Assembly (NCBI RefSeq): GCF_003217495.1
Contig: NZ_QJSW01000023.1
Span: forward strand, 20,275 to 84,274
Reading direction: 5' to 3'
DNA: 64,000 nt
DNA from: Paenibacillus barcinonensis
GTDB taxonomy: Bacteria > Bacillota > Bacilli > Paenibacillales > Paenibacillaceae
The notes under the pieces are model-generated. The model was not told the DNA's origin. It was given only the letters and a program-made list of their open reading frames with translations, and did not search any database. Position numbers and translations under genes: made by a program. Numbering within the stretch: position 1 is the first letter of the stretch; every line of letters begins with the position of its first letter. Shown here one piece after another: positions 17,094 to 26,498 of the stretch.

Positions 17094-19247
17094 ATGGAAC
17101 GAATGGCTAAGACTGAAGATGACAGGGATCGGGAGAGCACAATGAAGCCTGCATCCGAGATACCTGGACTGAGCAACGAGCCGCAGCATCAACGTCACAA
17201 CAATATACAGCGTGATTCCGCAGCCAAAAGGTCTGTAAACAAACCGATGTTGATGCAGGCGATGCGAGATGCCTTCAAAAAGCTGAATCCAATGGTCATG
17301 ATTAAAAATCCAGTCATGTTCATCGTAGAAGTTGGCACATTCATTACCCTTTTATTATGTATTGATCCGAATCTTTTCACCGCGTCCGATGCGGGTCGGG
17401 GGTACAATATCGCCGTATTTTTCATCCTGCTGTTTACCCTGCTTTTTGCGAACTTTGCGGAGGCGCTGGCAGAAGGACGGGGGAAGGCCCAAGCAGATAC
17501 GCTGCGCAAGACCAAGTCGGAGACGGTGGCCCATCTGGTGCAGAAGGACGGAACATTGAAACAAGTGGCTTCGACCCAGCTGAAAAAAGGAGATCTCGTC
17601 CGTGTGGAGGCAGGGCAGCTCATTCCAACGGACGGTGAGATTATCGAAGGCTTGGCCTCTATAGATGAATCGGCCATTACGGGTGAATCCGCGCCAGTCA
17701 TCAAGGAAGCGGGCGGCGATTTCTCCTCTGTGACCGGGGGCACACGGGTCAATTCGGACTACATCATCATGCGGGTACAGACGGACCCGGGCGAATCGTT
17801 TCTGGATCGTATGATCTCTCTCGTTGAAGGGGCTCAGCGTCAGAAAACACCAAACGAGATTGCGCTCACAACTCTGTTGGCCGTGCTAACGCTAATCTTC
17901 TTGATCGTCATTGTGACGATGGTTCCGATGGCTGATTATCTTGGTATTCATCTGGATTTGGCAACGCTGATTGCCCTGCTCGTCTGTCTGATTCCGACGA
18001 CAATCGGGGGGTTGCTGTCTGCCATCGGTATTGCAGGCATGGATCGGGTCACACAGTTTAACGTACTTGCGATGTCAGGGAAAGCTGTGGAAGCCGCTGG
18101 TGATATCGACACATTGATTCTGGACAAAACCGGCACGATTACGTATGGCAATCGCATGGCGTTTGAGTTCACCCCGGTGCAAGGCGTGACTACAGCCGAG
18201 ATGACTCAGGCGGCACTGCAAGCTTCTGTACGAGACGAGACTCCCGAGGGCCGTTCTGTTGTGGAGCTGGCGAGCAAGCAGGGGCACACGTGGGCGGAGA
18301 GTAATTACGCAGGAGCCGAGAGTGTAGAGTTTACCGCCGAGACACGAATGTCTGGTCTGAATTTAACGGATGGAACGAGGATTCGCAAGGGCGCGGTGGA
18401 TGCAATCAAGCGGTACGTGATCTCCGAAGGCGGCCGTGTACCGGGTGATCTGGAGGAGATGGCAACACGAATAGCCAAAGCAGGGGGCACACCGCTGGCT
18501 GTAGCCATCCATAACCGTATCTTTGGTGTGATTTATTTGAAGGACACCGTAAAGCCCGGTCTCAAAGAGAAATTCGCCGAGATGCGTGCGATGGGGATCA
18601 AGACGATTATGTGTACAGGAGATAACCCGCTGACCGCAGCGACGATTGCATTGGAAGCGGGTGTGGATGATTTTATCGCGGAGGCGAAACCTGAGGACAA
18701 GATTGCAGCAATCAAAAAAGAGCAGCAGGAGGGAAAGCTCGTTGCCATGACTGGCGACGGTACGAATGATGCTCCTGCTCTGGCGCAGGCCGATGTGGGC
18801 CTGGCGATGAATTCAGGCACGATGGCGGCCAAGGAAGCGGCCAACATGATTGACCTGGATTCCGACCCGACCAAGCTGCTGTCGGTGGTCTCCATAGGCA
18901 AGCAGCTGCTGATTACACGCGGGGCGCTGACGACATTTTCAATCTCCAATGATATTGCGAAATATTTCGCCATTATACCGGCCATGTTTATTCTCGCCAT
19001 GCCACAGCTTCAGGCGCTCAACATCATGCGACTGGCTTCACCGCAGTCTGCCATTCTGTCTGCTTTGATCTTTAATGCAGTTATTATTCCGCTCCTTATC
19101 CCGATTGCCATGAAGGGTGTGAAATATCGGGCGATGTCTGCTGAACGGCTGCTGGGGCGTAATGTGTTCATTTATGGTGTCGGTGGTGTCATCGTGCCGT
19201 TTATCGGTATCAAGCTGATCGACCTGGTGTTGTCTGGTTTGATGTAG
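17094..19247 (+). CDS. kdpB: KdpB, P-type ATPase subunit
   Basis: 717 residues. This is the ATP-hydrolysing subunit that drives K+ uptake. The phosphorylated residue is Asp344 in ILDKTGTITYGN. Also visible are the actuator motif AITGESAPVIKE, the MCTGDNPLTA segment and the hinge motif MTGDGTNDAPALAQADVGLA. The N-terminus is about 40 residues longer than in E. coli KdpB, with a charged, Gln/Asn/His-rich stretch before the conserved NPVMFIVEVGTF helix. Since AAGGAGC stands directly before the first ATG, this extension is probably translated. Confidence 0.97.
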   Translation: MERMAKTEDDRDRESTMKPASEIPGLSNEPQHQRHNNIQRDSAAKRSVNKPMLMQAMRDAFKKLNPMVMIKNPVMFIVEVGTFITLLLCIDPNLFTASDAGRGYNIAVFFILLFTLLFANFAEALAEGRGKAQADTLRKTKSETVAHLVQKDGTLKQVASTQLKKGDLVRVEAGQLIPTDGEIIEGLASIDESAITGESAPVIKEAGGDFSSVTGGTRVNSDYIIMRVQTDPGESFLDRMISLVEGAQRQKTPNEIALTTLLAVLTLIFLIVIVTMVPMADYLGIHLDLATLIALLVCLIPTTIGGLLSAIGIAGMDRVTQFNVLAMSGKAVEAAGDIDTLILDKTGTITYGNRMAFEFTPVQGVTTAEMTQAALQASVRDETPEGRSVVELASKQGHTWAESNYAGAESVEFTAETRMSGLNLTDGTRIRKGAVDAIKRYVISEGGRVPGDLEEMATRIAKAGGTPLAVAIHNRIFGVIYLKDTVKPGLKEKFAEMRAMGIKTIMCTGDNPLTAATIALEAGVDDFIAEAKPEDKIAAIKKEQQEGKLVAMTGDGTNDAPALAQADVGLAMNSGTMAAKEAANMIDLDSDPTKLLSVVSIGKQLLITRGALTTFSISNDIAKYFAIIPAMFILAMPQLQALNIMRLASPQSAILSALIFNAVIIPLLIPIAMKGVKYRAMSAERLLGRNVFIYGVGGVIVPFIGIKLIDLVLSGLM

Positions 19248-19316
19248 TTCGGAGGAAGGGTTGCCGGGCTGCATGTGTTTGATTGATCCATTAAATCTAC
19301 TCAGGACGTGATATGT

Positions 19317-19880
19317 ATGAAGATGTTTATACCCGCTTTGCGGCTTTCGGTGGTGCTGATGTTGCTTTGTGGTCTTGCCTACCCTCTCCTGACGACGGGA
19401 GTTGCACAATGGTTGTTTCCAGCTCAGGCTAACGGCAGTCTGATTGAACGAGAGGGGAAAATCGTCGGTTCCTCCCTGCTGGCGCAGGAAGTGAAATCGC
19501 CGGGGCTGTTCCAGCCCCGGGCATCGAGCGCTAATTATGATCCGACCGCCTCGGCAGGGTCTAATCGCGCAGTGGCATCCCCGGAGTATATTGCGGAGAT
19601 GAAGGTGAAGCTGGCTGCCCTCCGTCAAGAGAACCCTTCTGTAATGCTACAAATTCCTGCTGATCTGGTTACAGGTTCTGGCTCGGGGCTTGACCCCGAC
19701 CTGTCTCCTGAAGCGGCAGAAGCACAGATTCCGCGCATCAGCCAAGCGACAGGCTTGAGCGAGCAGCAACTAACTCAGCTTGTGAAGCTGCACACGCAAG
19801 GCCGCCAGTTAGGCATATTCGGGGAACCACGCGTGAACGTAACCGAACTGAATCTGGCATTGATGGATCTGGAGAAGTAA
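19317..19880 (+). CDS. kdpC: KdpC subunit of Kdp potassium ATPase
   Basis: About 187 residues with one N-terminal membrane helix (LRLSVVLMLLCGLAYPLLTT) and a soluble part containing LFQPRASSANYDPTASAGSN, PADLVTGSGSGLDPDLSPEA and QLGIFGEPRVNVTELNLALM, all typical of KdpC. KdpC raises the ATP affinity of KdpB and completes the complex. GTG at 19308 and ATGs at 19317 and 19323 are all in frame; AGGA at 19303 suits 19317. Confidence 0.95.
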   Translation: MKMFIPALRLSVVLMLLCGLAYPLLTTGVAQWLFPAQANGSLIEREGKIVGSSLLAQEVKSPGLFQPRASSANYDPTASAGSNRAVASPEYIAEMKVKLAALRQENPSVMLQIPADLVTGSGSGLDPDLSPEAAEAQIPRISQATGLSEQQLTQLVKLHTQGRQLGIFGEPRVNVTELNLALMDLEK

Positions 19881-19907
19881 GGGGGCTTTCGAAAGGAGGA
19901 ATAAGGT

Positions 19908-22235
19908 GTGGAGGACAGCTTCAAACGCAAATCTCCTGAAGAGATGCTCCGTATGATCTCGAAGCTGCATGAGGGCACGCTGAAAATTTACATTGGGCCG
20001 GTCAGTGGGTCAGGCAAAACCTATCATATGCTGCGGGATGGCAACGACTTGCGTGAGCAGGGTATAGATGTAGTCATCTGTGCTGTTTCCACAATGAGGA
20101 GACCGGAAACGGTGGAACAGCTCGGCGAGCTCGAACGTGTACCCAGCATTCATTGGATAAGGCACAGTGATGGAGCAGAGATGAAGGACTTGAATCTGGA
20201 GGCTTTGCTGGCACGTAATCCCGAGGTCGTATTGGTTGACGGACTTGCCCATCGAAACCGGGCCGGGGCAGCCCATGCCACCCGCCTGGAGGATATCCGC
20301 TTTTTGCTGCGCCATAACATCAGTGTTATGACAACTGTGAATGTATATGAGCTGGAGGGTTACACGGAGCTGGCGAGGCAGCTGACGGGGGTTAGAGCTA
20401 CGTATACGGTGCCGGCAGACACGCTGGAGCTTGCGGATGAAGTGAAGCTGATTGATGTTACGCCGGAAACCATACTCAGCCGTCTAGCCGCAGGTCACCT
20501 GCAAGGTCACGGCAATACGGATGTGTTCCGTCAAGGCAACGTTGGTATTCTACGTGAACTGGCCCTGAAGCTCGTCGCAGAAGGAGTGAATGAGACTCTG
20601 CGTGAACACCGGGAAGGCATGGGCCTTCCTGCCACGACAGGTATTATGGAGCGTATTCTTGTCTCCGCACAGTATCATTGGAATGGCTCGCTCTACATCC
20701 AGCGCGGTCAGCAGATTGCTCGCAGATTAAATGGCAGCTTGCATGCCGTCGTCTTTCGCCAGATGAAGCAGCCGCTGAGCAAAGAGGCCGCCGTTTTTCG
20801 CCGCAGCATGATGAAGCTGGTGGAGAAAATCGGCGGTCAGATGCAGGAGCTGCCCATCCTGCACCGCCGCTATATTCCTGCCGCACTGGCACATTATGCG
20901 ATGGAACAGCAGATTACCCGAATTGTGATGGGGCATTCCCGGCGTACACGCTGGCAGGAGTTATGGCAAGGTTCTATCATTAACTCGCTGCTTCGCCAAT
21001 TGCAGGGGGTGGATCTGCTGCTGGTGGCAGATCGTGTAGCCACCGAAGGTGAACGGGTCCTGCCAGCCAAAGTCAGTGATGCTGAACCACGAACCTACCG
21101 CAGACTTAGCGAGCAGGAGATGAAGGAACAGATCGGATTGATTCGCAGGGGTGCGTTCAAGATCTATATCGGAGCTGCTCCGGGGGTTGGTAAAACCTAC
21201 ATGATGCTGCGGGAGGGGAACGACCTGCTGCGCAAAGGCATTGACGTGCAGATCGGATTGCTTGAAACGCATGGCAGGGCAGATACAGTGAAGCAGATTG
21301 GCGCACTGACCATCATCCCGCGAGTACAACGCTTGTATCAAGGATCGCAGCTGGAGGAGATGGACACAGAAGCCATCCTGCGAAATCATCCTGAAGTGGT
21401 GCTGGTGGATGAACTGGCTCATACGAATGTACCCGGCGGTGCCTGGCACAAGCGTTATGAAGATGTGCTGCAATTGCTGGACGCAGGCATATCGGTCATT
21501 ACAACGGTCAATGTGCAGCATCTGGAGAGTTTAAATGATGCAGTGGAGCATATTACGGGTGTTCGGGTTCGAGAGACGGTTCCTGATCGGATTATTCAAT
21601 CGGCAGACGAGGTGCAGCTGATTGATGTTGCCCCCGAGGCCTTGCGGCAACGCATGCGAGAGGGTAAAATCTATGCATCTGCCAAGGTGGAGCAGGCGCT
21701 TGCGAACTTCTTCAGAATGGGTAATCTGATTGCGCTGCGAGAGTTGGCCTTGCGAGAGTTAGCCGATGTCGTGGATGAGCGGCTTGAAGCTCAGCAATCC
21801 CCACGAACACTGAGGGGCCCATGGCGTCAGGAGGAGATTGTGTTTGTCTGTGTCAGCAATGACCGTCATGCCGAGCGTTTGATTCGCAGAGGTTTTCGCA
21901 TGGCTTATCGTTTGAAAGCGGCCTGGTATGTCCATCATGTACACATCGGTACAACGATAAGTGGCGAGCTGCAGGAGTATCTGTCCAGCCTGGAGCAGCT
22001 TACTGTTCGGCTTGGGGGTTATTTCCACATTCACTACAGCTCCAGGCTGAGGGAAGTACCGGATATACTTGCTGCCAAGGCTGTGGAAGTGAAGGCCACC
22101 CAGCTTGTGGTAGGGCAGGCAAGACGAGTCTGGTGGCTAAATGGTCATCGGGGATCGGGTTCCGTTGTTAATCGTCTAGTGCGTCTATCAAGACATCGGG
22201 ATGTTTTGATCGTGGCAGATGATGACTATAAATAA
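19908..22235 (+). CDS. KdpD N-terminal sensor protein with tandem-duplicated sensing unit
   Basis: 775 residues made of two KdpD sensing units in a row, each a KdpD P-loop domain plus a universal-stress-protein-like (USP) domain. Unit 1 spans about residues 15-380, unit 2 about 405-770. Walker A is GPVSGSGKT (from residue 30) and GAAPGVGKT (from 422). Walker B differs: unit 2 keeps VVLVDELAHTN, unit 1 has VVLVDGLAHRN and has lost the acidic Glu. There is no membrane or kinase part; that is the next gene. In other Bacillota the KdpD USP domain binds c-di-AMP. GTG start with AAAGGAGGA seven bases before it. The USP end of unit 1 (GHSRRTRWQELWQGS) is more canonical than that of unit 2. Likely to work with the separate kinase as a split KdpD. 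Confidence 0.88.
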   Translation: MEDSFKRKSPEEMLRMISKLHEGTLKIYIGPVSGSGKTYHMLRDGNDLREQGIDVVICAVSTMRRPETVEQLGELERVPSIHWIRHSDGAEMKDLNLEALLARNPEVVLVDGLAHRNRAGAAHATRLEDIRFLLRHNISVMTTVNVYELEGYTELARQLTGVRATYTVPADTLELADEVKLIDVTPETILSRLAAGHLQGHGNTDVFRQGNVGILRELALKLVAEGVNETLREHREGMGLPATTGIMERILVSAQYHWNGSLYIQRGQQIARRLNGSLHAVVFRQMKQPLSKEAAVFRRSMMKLVEKIGGQMQELPILHRRYIPAALAHYAMEQQITRIVMGHSRRTRWQELWQGSIINSLLRQLQGVDLLLVADRVATEGERVLPAKVSDAEPRTYRRLSEQEMKEQIGLIRRGAFKIYIGAAPGVGKTYMMLREGNDLLRKGIDVQIGLLETHGRADTVKQIGALTIIPRVQRLYQGSQLEEMDTEAILRNHPEVVLVDELAHTNVPGGAWHKRYEDVLQLLDAGISVITTVNVQHLESLNDAVEHITGVRVRETVPDRIIQSADEVQLIDVAPEALRQRMREGKIYASAKVEQALANFFRMGNLIALRELALRELADVVDERLEAQQSPRTLRGPWRQEEIVFVCVSNDRHAERLIRRGFRMAYRLKAAWYVHHVHIGTTISGELQEYLSSLEQLTVRLGGYFHIHYSSRLREVPDILAAKAVEVKATQLVVGQARRVWWLNGHRGSGSVVNRLVRLSRHRDVLIVADDDYK

Positions 22236-22300
22236 TAGAGAGAATGAAAAGCAATTGAAGACAAATGGTCTATGAACGCAGTTGAGAACGAAAATGTGTG

Positions 22301-23932
22301 ATGAAGCGGGTGGAAACGAATTTGTCTGAGCACACGGAGAAGGACGGAGATTCGAGCCATATGCAGGGGCTTTTTCGCAAGAGAAGGGTACCTGCGTATC
22401 TATGGGTTACGCTTGGCATCATTCTGTTAACGGTGTTGCTTCATATCATCGGTATAAGTGATGACTTGGTTAATGTTTCTCTGGTGTACCTGTTTCCCGT
22501 ACTGGTCAGTGCGGTGTATTGGGGAATGGGGCCGGCTGTCTACGCCGCCACCTTGAGTGTCATTATGTTTGATTTTTTCTTTGTGCCGCCATATTTAAGT
22601 TTTACGGTAGAGGATTTGCGATATTTGATCTCGTTTGTTGTATATCTGGCCGTTGCCATCATGACAGCGAGCCTTGCAGGTCGACTGCGGCAACAGCTGG
22701 ATCGGGTAGAGTCGCGTGAAGCGACAACGAAGGCGTTATATGATCTAAGTCGTCAGATTACTGCAATTAGCGACCTGGATACTCTTCTGGATAACATGAC
22801 AAGCCATATATCACGGATGCTGGGCAACCCGGCAGTCATATATCTGCCTGATTCACAAGGAGAACTCAAGTTATGGGCGAGCAGCGGGTCTGGAGCAGAT
22901 TCGGAAAAGAGCATCTGGGGAGGCCATTCCTCGGAACTGGCGATTGCGGGATGGGTGTACAAAAACGGACAGATCGCAGGCCAAGGCTCCCCTATGCTGG
23001 GCAAGTCCTCCGGGCTGTATGTTCCACTGCGAACAGAGGATCACATTCACGGCGTGCTTGCGGTAGATATGACTGCAAGCACGATGGAGAAGCAGCAGGA
23101 GCAGCGTCTGCTGCTGGAGGCCTGCGGCAGTCTTGCGGCAGGAGCCATTGCCCGGGTGAAGCTGGCGGAGGAGGCACGCCTTGCGCAGGTTACTGCTGAA
23201 TCGGAGCGGATTCGAACCGCGCTGCTGGATTCTGTGTCCCATGAGCTGCGCACCCCTTTAACCGCGATTATCGGCTCGGCCACGGGGCTGATCGAGAATG
23301 ATCATCTTTTTACATCCGAGGATCGAAAAGAGTTGACCGGCAACATCCGTGATGGCGCGTTGCGTATGAACCGTTTGGTAACCAATCTGCTCGGTATGGT
23401 GCGTCTGGAGAGCGGGATGCTGCAACTGAACCGCAAGTGGTGTGACGCAGGTGATATGATCAGCATTGTGCTGGCGAAGATCAGGGAATTCAGTCCTCAG
23501 CGGGAAATTACGGTGCAATTGCCGGAGGAGCCTGTCTTTTTTTACGGAGATGAAGTGCTGCTGGAGCAGGTGCTTGTGAATGTCGTCAGCAATGCGATCA
23601 AATATTCGCCCGAAGGAAGCAAGGTGACGATACAGGTGAGTGAGGATAAACATGCTGGCTCGTTGCTCTTCATTGTGGATGATCAGGGTGTCGGCATCAG
23701 TGAAGCGGAACGGCATAAAATTTTCGATAAATTTTATCGTTCCCCATCGACGCTCCATATTACGGGAACAGGGCTGGGTCTGGCCATCTGCAAAGGTGTT
23801 GTGGAAGTTCACGGAGGCACCATCCAGGCTGAGCCGAATTCGGCTGGAGGAACAAGAATACGTATAGATCTGCCTGCGGGAACGGAGGAATTACCGTTGA
23901 CCTGTTCAGTGCAAGGAGAGGCTGGAGAATAG
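22301..23932 (+). CDS. kdpD: KdpD-type histidine kinase (membrane, GAF and kinase part)
   Basis: About 543 residues carrying the C-terminal half of KdpD. A DUF4118-type bundle of four membrane helices lies near residues 35-125, including MFDFFFVPPYLSFTVEDLRY. A GAF-like domain follows, then HisKA with His314 in SVSHELRTPLTAIIGSATGL, then HATPase with NVVSNAIKYSPEGSKV, DDQGVGIS and GTGLGLAICKGVVEVHGG. The KdpD P-loop/USP part is missing and is supplied by the gene just upstream. GTG at 22298 or ATG at 22301; the ribosome site is weak. The next gene, the response regulator, begins directly after the stop. Confidence 0.93.
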   Translation: MKRVETNLSEHTEKDGDSSHMQGLFRKRRVPAYLWVTLGIILLTVLLHIIGISDDLVNVSLVYLFPVLVSAVYWGMGPAVYAATLSVIMFDFFFVPPYLSFTVEDLRYLISFVVYLAVAIMTASLAGRLRQQLDRVESREATTKALYDLSRQITAISDLDTLLDNMTSHISRMLGNPAVIYLPDSQGELKLWASSGSGADSEKSIWGGHSSELAIAGWVYKNGQIAGQGSPMLGKSSGLYVPLRTEDHIHGVLAVDMTASTMEKQQEQRLLLEACGSLAAGAIARVKLAEEARLAQVTAESERIRTALLDSVSHELRTPLTAIIGSATGLIENDHLFTSEDRKELTGNIRDGALRMNRLVTNLLGMVRLESGMLQLNRKWCDAGDMISIVLAKIREFSPQREITVQLPEEPVFFYGDEVLLEQVLVNVVSNAIKYSPEGSKVTIQVSEDKHAGSLLFIVDDQGVGISEAERHKIFDKFYRSPSTLHITGTGLGLAICKGVVEVHGGTIQAEPNSAGGTRIRIDLPAGTEELPLTCSVQGEAGE

Positions 23933-24631
23933 ATGAACACGGCATTAGGGGCTCGCATTTTGGTGATTGATGATGAGCCGCAGATTCGCAAACTGCTGAA
24001 AGTGACCCTTCAGGCTCACCAATATGAGCATTATGAATGTGTGGATGGAGAAGAGGGCATCATGCAGGCGAGTATGATTCATCCCGATCTGATCATTCTC
24101 GATCTGGGCCTGCCTGGCATGTCGGGTATGGACGTGCTTCGCCGGATACGGGAGTGGTCACAGGTGCCGATCATCGTGCTTACAGCGAAGGATCAGGAGA
24201 CGGACAAAATTGCTGCACTGGATGGGGGCGCAGATGATTATGTGACCAAGCCGTTTGGCATGGGTGAACTGGTTGCCCGGATTCGGGTAGCGCTGCGGCA
24301 CGTTGCCAAAACTACAGATGAACCTGTGCTGCGGTTTGGAACACTGGTTATGGATCTGGCTCTTAGACAGGTCGAGCTGGACGGGGAGCAGATCAAATTA
24401 ACGCCGACGGAGTATGAAATGCTCAAGATGCTGGCCTCCAATGCAGGCAAAATCGTTACCCAGCGCCAGCTGCTGCAGCAAGTATGGGGAGCTCATCATC
24501 ATGAGTCCGACAGCCACTATCTGCGGATTTATGTAGGCCATTTGCGCAAAAAGTTAAAGGAAGACCCAACCCGCCCAACATTTATCCAGACGGAGCCAGG
24601 AATAGGCTACCGTTTTTTGTTACAGGATTAG
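23933..24631 (+). CDS. kdpE: KdpE response regulator
   Basis: 232 residues. OmpR-type regulator: a receiver domain with Asp57 in LIILDLGLPGMSG, and a C-terminal winged helix (KLTPTEYEMLKMLASNAGKI, HYLRIYVGHLRKKLKEDPTR). It starts on the base after the kinase stop. It is expected to activate the kdp promoter under potassium limitation; candidate sites lie at 14977-15014. Confidence 0.94.
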   Translation: MNTALGARILVIDDEPQIRKLLKVTLQAHQYEHYECVDGEEGIMQASMIHPDLIILDLGLPGMSGMDVLRRIREWSQVPIIVLTAKDQETDKIAALDGGADDYVTKPFGMGELVARIRVALRHVAKTTDEPVLRFGTLVMDLALRQVELDGEQIKLTPTEYEMLKMLASNAGKIVTQRQLLQQVWGAHHHESDSHYLRIYVGHLRKKLKEDPTRPTFIQTEPGIGYRFLLQD

Positions 24632-24735
24632 AACAACGCTGGCGAGTCAATTGCAGATAAACAGGTATACAATGGACATACTACGCCGGAGTATGACATG
24701 AATCAAATAACATGAGTGAACAGGAGGACATATGT

Positions 24736-25125
24736 ATGCCTTTGTTGCGTTTTGATGTGATTGAAGGACGTGATCCGAATGCGTTAAAAAAACTGCTTGA
24801 TGTAGCTCATCAGGCGATGGTAGACGCATTTGAAGTACCACAGCGGGATCGGTATCAGATTGTACATCAACATCCGGTCCATGAGATGATTATTGAAGAT
24901 ACCGACTTGGGACTGGAACGTAGTCGGGATATGGTCGTTATCAGTATAGTCAGCAAGACACGTACACCTGATAAGAAGCAGAAGCTGTATGCTCTGCTCG
25001 CCGAGCGTCTGGAAACCGAATGCGGCTTGTCGCCTCAGGATTTAATGGTGTCCATTACGGAAAATGGGGAAGCCGACTGGAGCTTTGGCATGGGGGAAGC
25101 ACAATTTGTAATAGGCAAGCTGTGA
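24736..25125 (+). CDS. Tautomerase-family protein
   Basis: 129 residues of the 4-oxalocrotonate tautomerase superfamily, long single-chain form (two beta-alpha-beta repeats). The start is decided by two facts: AGGAGG lies eight bases before the ATG at 24736, and only this start leaves Pro as residue 2 (MPLLRFDVIEGRD), which becomes the catalytic N-terminal proline. A longer frame opening at 24712 would bury the proline and should be ignored. The physiological substrate of such stand-alone proteins is usually unknown. Confidence 0.88.
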   Translation: MPLLRFDVIEGRDPNALKKLLDVAHQAMVDAFEVPQRDRYQIVHQHPVHEMIIEDTDLGLERSRDMVVISIVSKTRTPDKKQKLYALLAERLETECGLSPQDLMVSITENGEADWSFGMGEAQFVIGKL

Positions 25126-25190
25126 GGATTCCATGTATGCACAACCCAAATCTTTGAGTCTGTTCATGTATGGGTCCAGCATTGCCGAAT

Positions 25191-25225
25191 AGCCGAACGC
25201 ACCCCTGCAGGGTAAACGTTCGGCT
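25191..25225. terminator. Hairpin between convergent genes
   Basis: AGCCGAACG (25191-25199) pairs with CGTTCGGCT (25217-25225). The T-run is poor on both strands, so the terminator call is moderate. It lies between the tautomerase gene and the convergent kinase gene. Confidence 0.5.
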
Positions 25226-25241
25226 ATGTTCATTTCCTCGT

Positions 25242-26498
25242 TTATTTATGGATCGGAAAACGGAGTTGGACCTCGGTGCCCTGAGCAAGCTCTGATTTTA
25301 CACGAATGCTGCCGCCGTGAGCGTCCACAATCCAGCGAGCAATGGATAATCCGAGCCCGGTACCTCCCTCCAGACGTGACCTCGCTTTATCTCCGCGATA
25401 AAACCTCTCAAATATATGGGGCAAGTCTTCTTTAGCGATGCCGGCCCCTGTATCGGCAATGCGGATATCCACCTGACCGGATTGAATCCGTCCCGAGATA
25501 CGAATCTGCCCGCCTTCAGGGGTATACTTGAGTGCATTATCCAGAATGATGATGAATAGCTGGCGTATACGGGCATGATCTCCCCACAGACGCAGTGGTT
25601 CATCTATTTCCATTGTAATTTGAATATCCTGGGTTGTGGCCAGCAACTGGAATTGTTCAGCCAGCTCCACCAGAATGATATCGGCTTCGACCTGAGCGTG
25701 TTCAATCTGCAGCTGATTGGAATCTGTGCGCGCAAGGGTTAACAGATCATCCAGCAGCTTGCTCATTCGCATGCTTTCCTGGAGAATGGCTGCGATGTGA
25801 GGGCTCTGATCTTCAATGGATGAATCCGGGTGTTGAAGCAGCAGTTCCGTTTCTGCACGAATGATGGCGGTTGGAGTGCGCAATTCGTGGGAGGCATCCG
25901 CTACAAAGCGCTGCTGTTTATCCCATGAGCTGCGAATTGGAACCAGGGCACGCCCTGCCAAAAACAACCCTGCCAGCAGGGAAATTAGAACCCCTGCAAA
26001 GATGCCCATAACCAGATCGCGCAGCAAGGAGTGCAGCGTATGGTTTACATCCTCCAGGCTTCTTACAATGGTCACAGTCACTTCCCCGCGAGAAGCACTG
26101 TTCGCAACGAGGGGCAGATTAACTTGAAGCACCCTGTAGTGGTGATCTTCAAAGCTCAAGGTCTGCGGTATTTTGGAATCAGACCTGTTCTGAAAATAAC
26201 GGATGGCGCCAGGCGTGAACGATTGCGGTGGTGATTGACCGACGAGCTGCTGATCATGATTCCAGATCAGATAGGTTGTCTGCTCGTCCTGCTCGGGGGC
26301 GCCCAGCGCAGGCTGGAGCAGCGCCTCCACGCTGTGCATGGATTGAACCCGTTTTTGAGCCTGCTGCAGAATCTCATCTATCTCATGCAACAATCGAAAA
26401 CGCATGTGAGCATAAAGCAGTGCGCTCAGCACGGAAAGAACAATCAGAAACACAACGGTATTCAGCATGACAAGCCTGCGGCGGGTCTGATTAAACAT
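25242..26498 (-). CDS. Sensor histidine kinase
   Basis: About 418 residues. Two membrane helices (near residues 8-32 and 150-175) enclose an extracytoplasmic domain, followed by a HAMP-less link, HisKA (DASHELRTPTAIIRAETELL) and HATPase (DNALKYTPEGGQI, GGTGLGLSIARWIVDAHGGS). The frame extends to 26558, but the ATG at 26498 follows AAGGGTGA and overlaps the regulator gene stop by eight bases, the usual coupled arrangement. Partner of the response regulator upstream. The pair diverges from the FMN/ApbE/RnfD genes, which it probably regulates. Confidence 0.92.
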   Translation of the reverse strand: MFNQTRRRLVMLNTVVFLIVLSVLSALLYAHMRFRLLHEIDEILQQAQKRVQSMHSVEALLQPALGAPEQDEQTTYLIWNHDQQLVGQSPPQSFTPGAIRYFQNRSDSKIPQTLSFEDHHYRVLQVNLPLVANSASRGEVTVTIVRSLEDVNHTLHSLLRDLVMGIFAGVLISLLAGLFLAGRALVPIRSSWDKQQRFVADASHELRTPTAIIRAETELLLQHPDSSIEDQSPHIAAILQESMRMSKLLDDLLTLARTDSNQLQIEHAQVEADIILVELAEQFQLLATTQDIQITMEIDEPLRLWGDHARIRQLFIIILDNALKYTPEGGQIRISGRIQSGQVDIRIADTGAGIAKEDLPHIFERFYRGDKARSRLEGGTGLGLSIARWIVDAHGGSIRVKSELAQGTEVQLRFPIHK

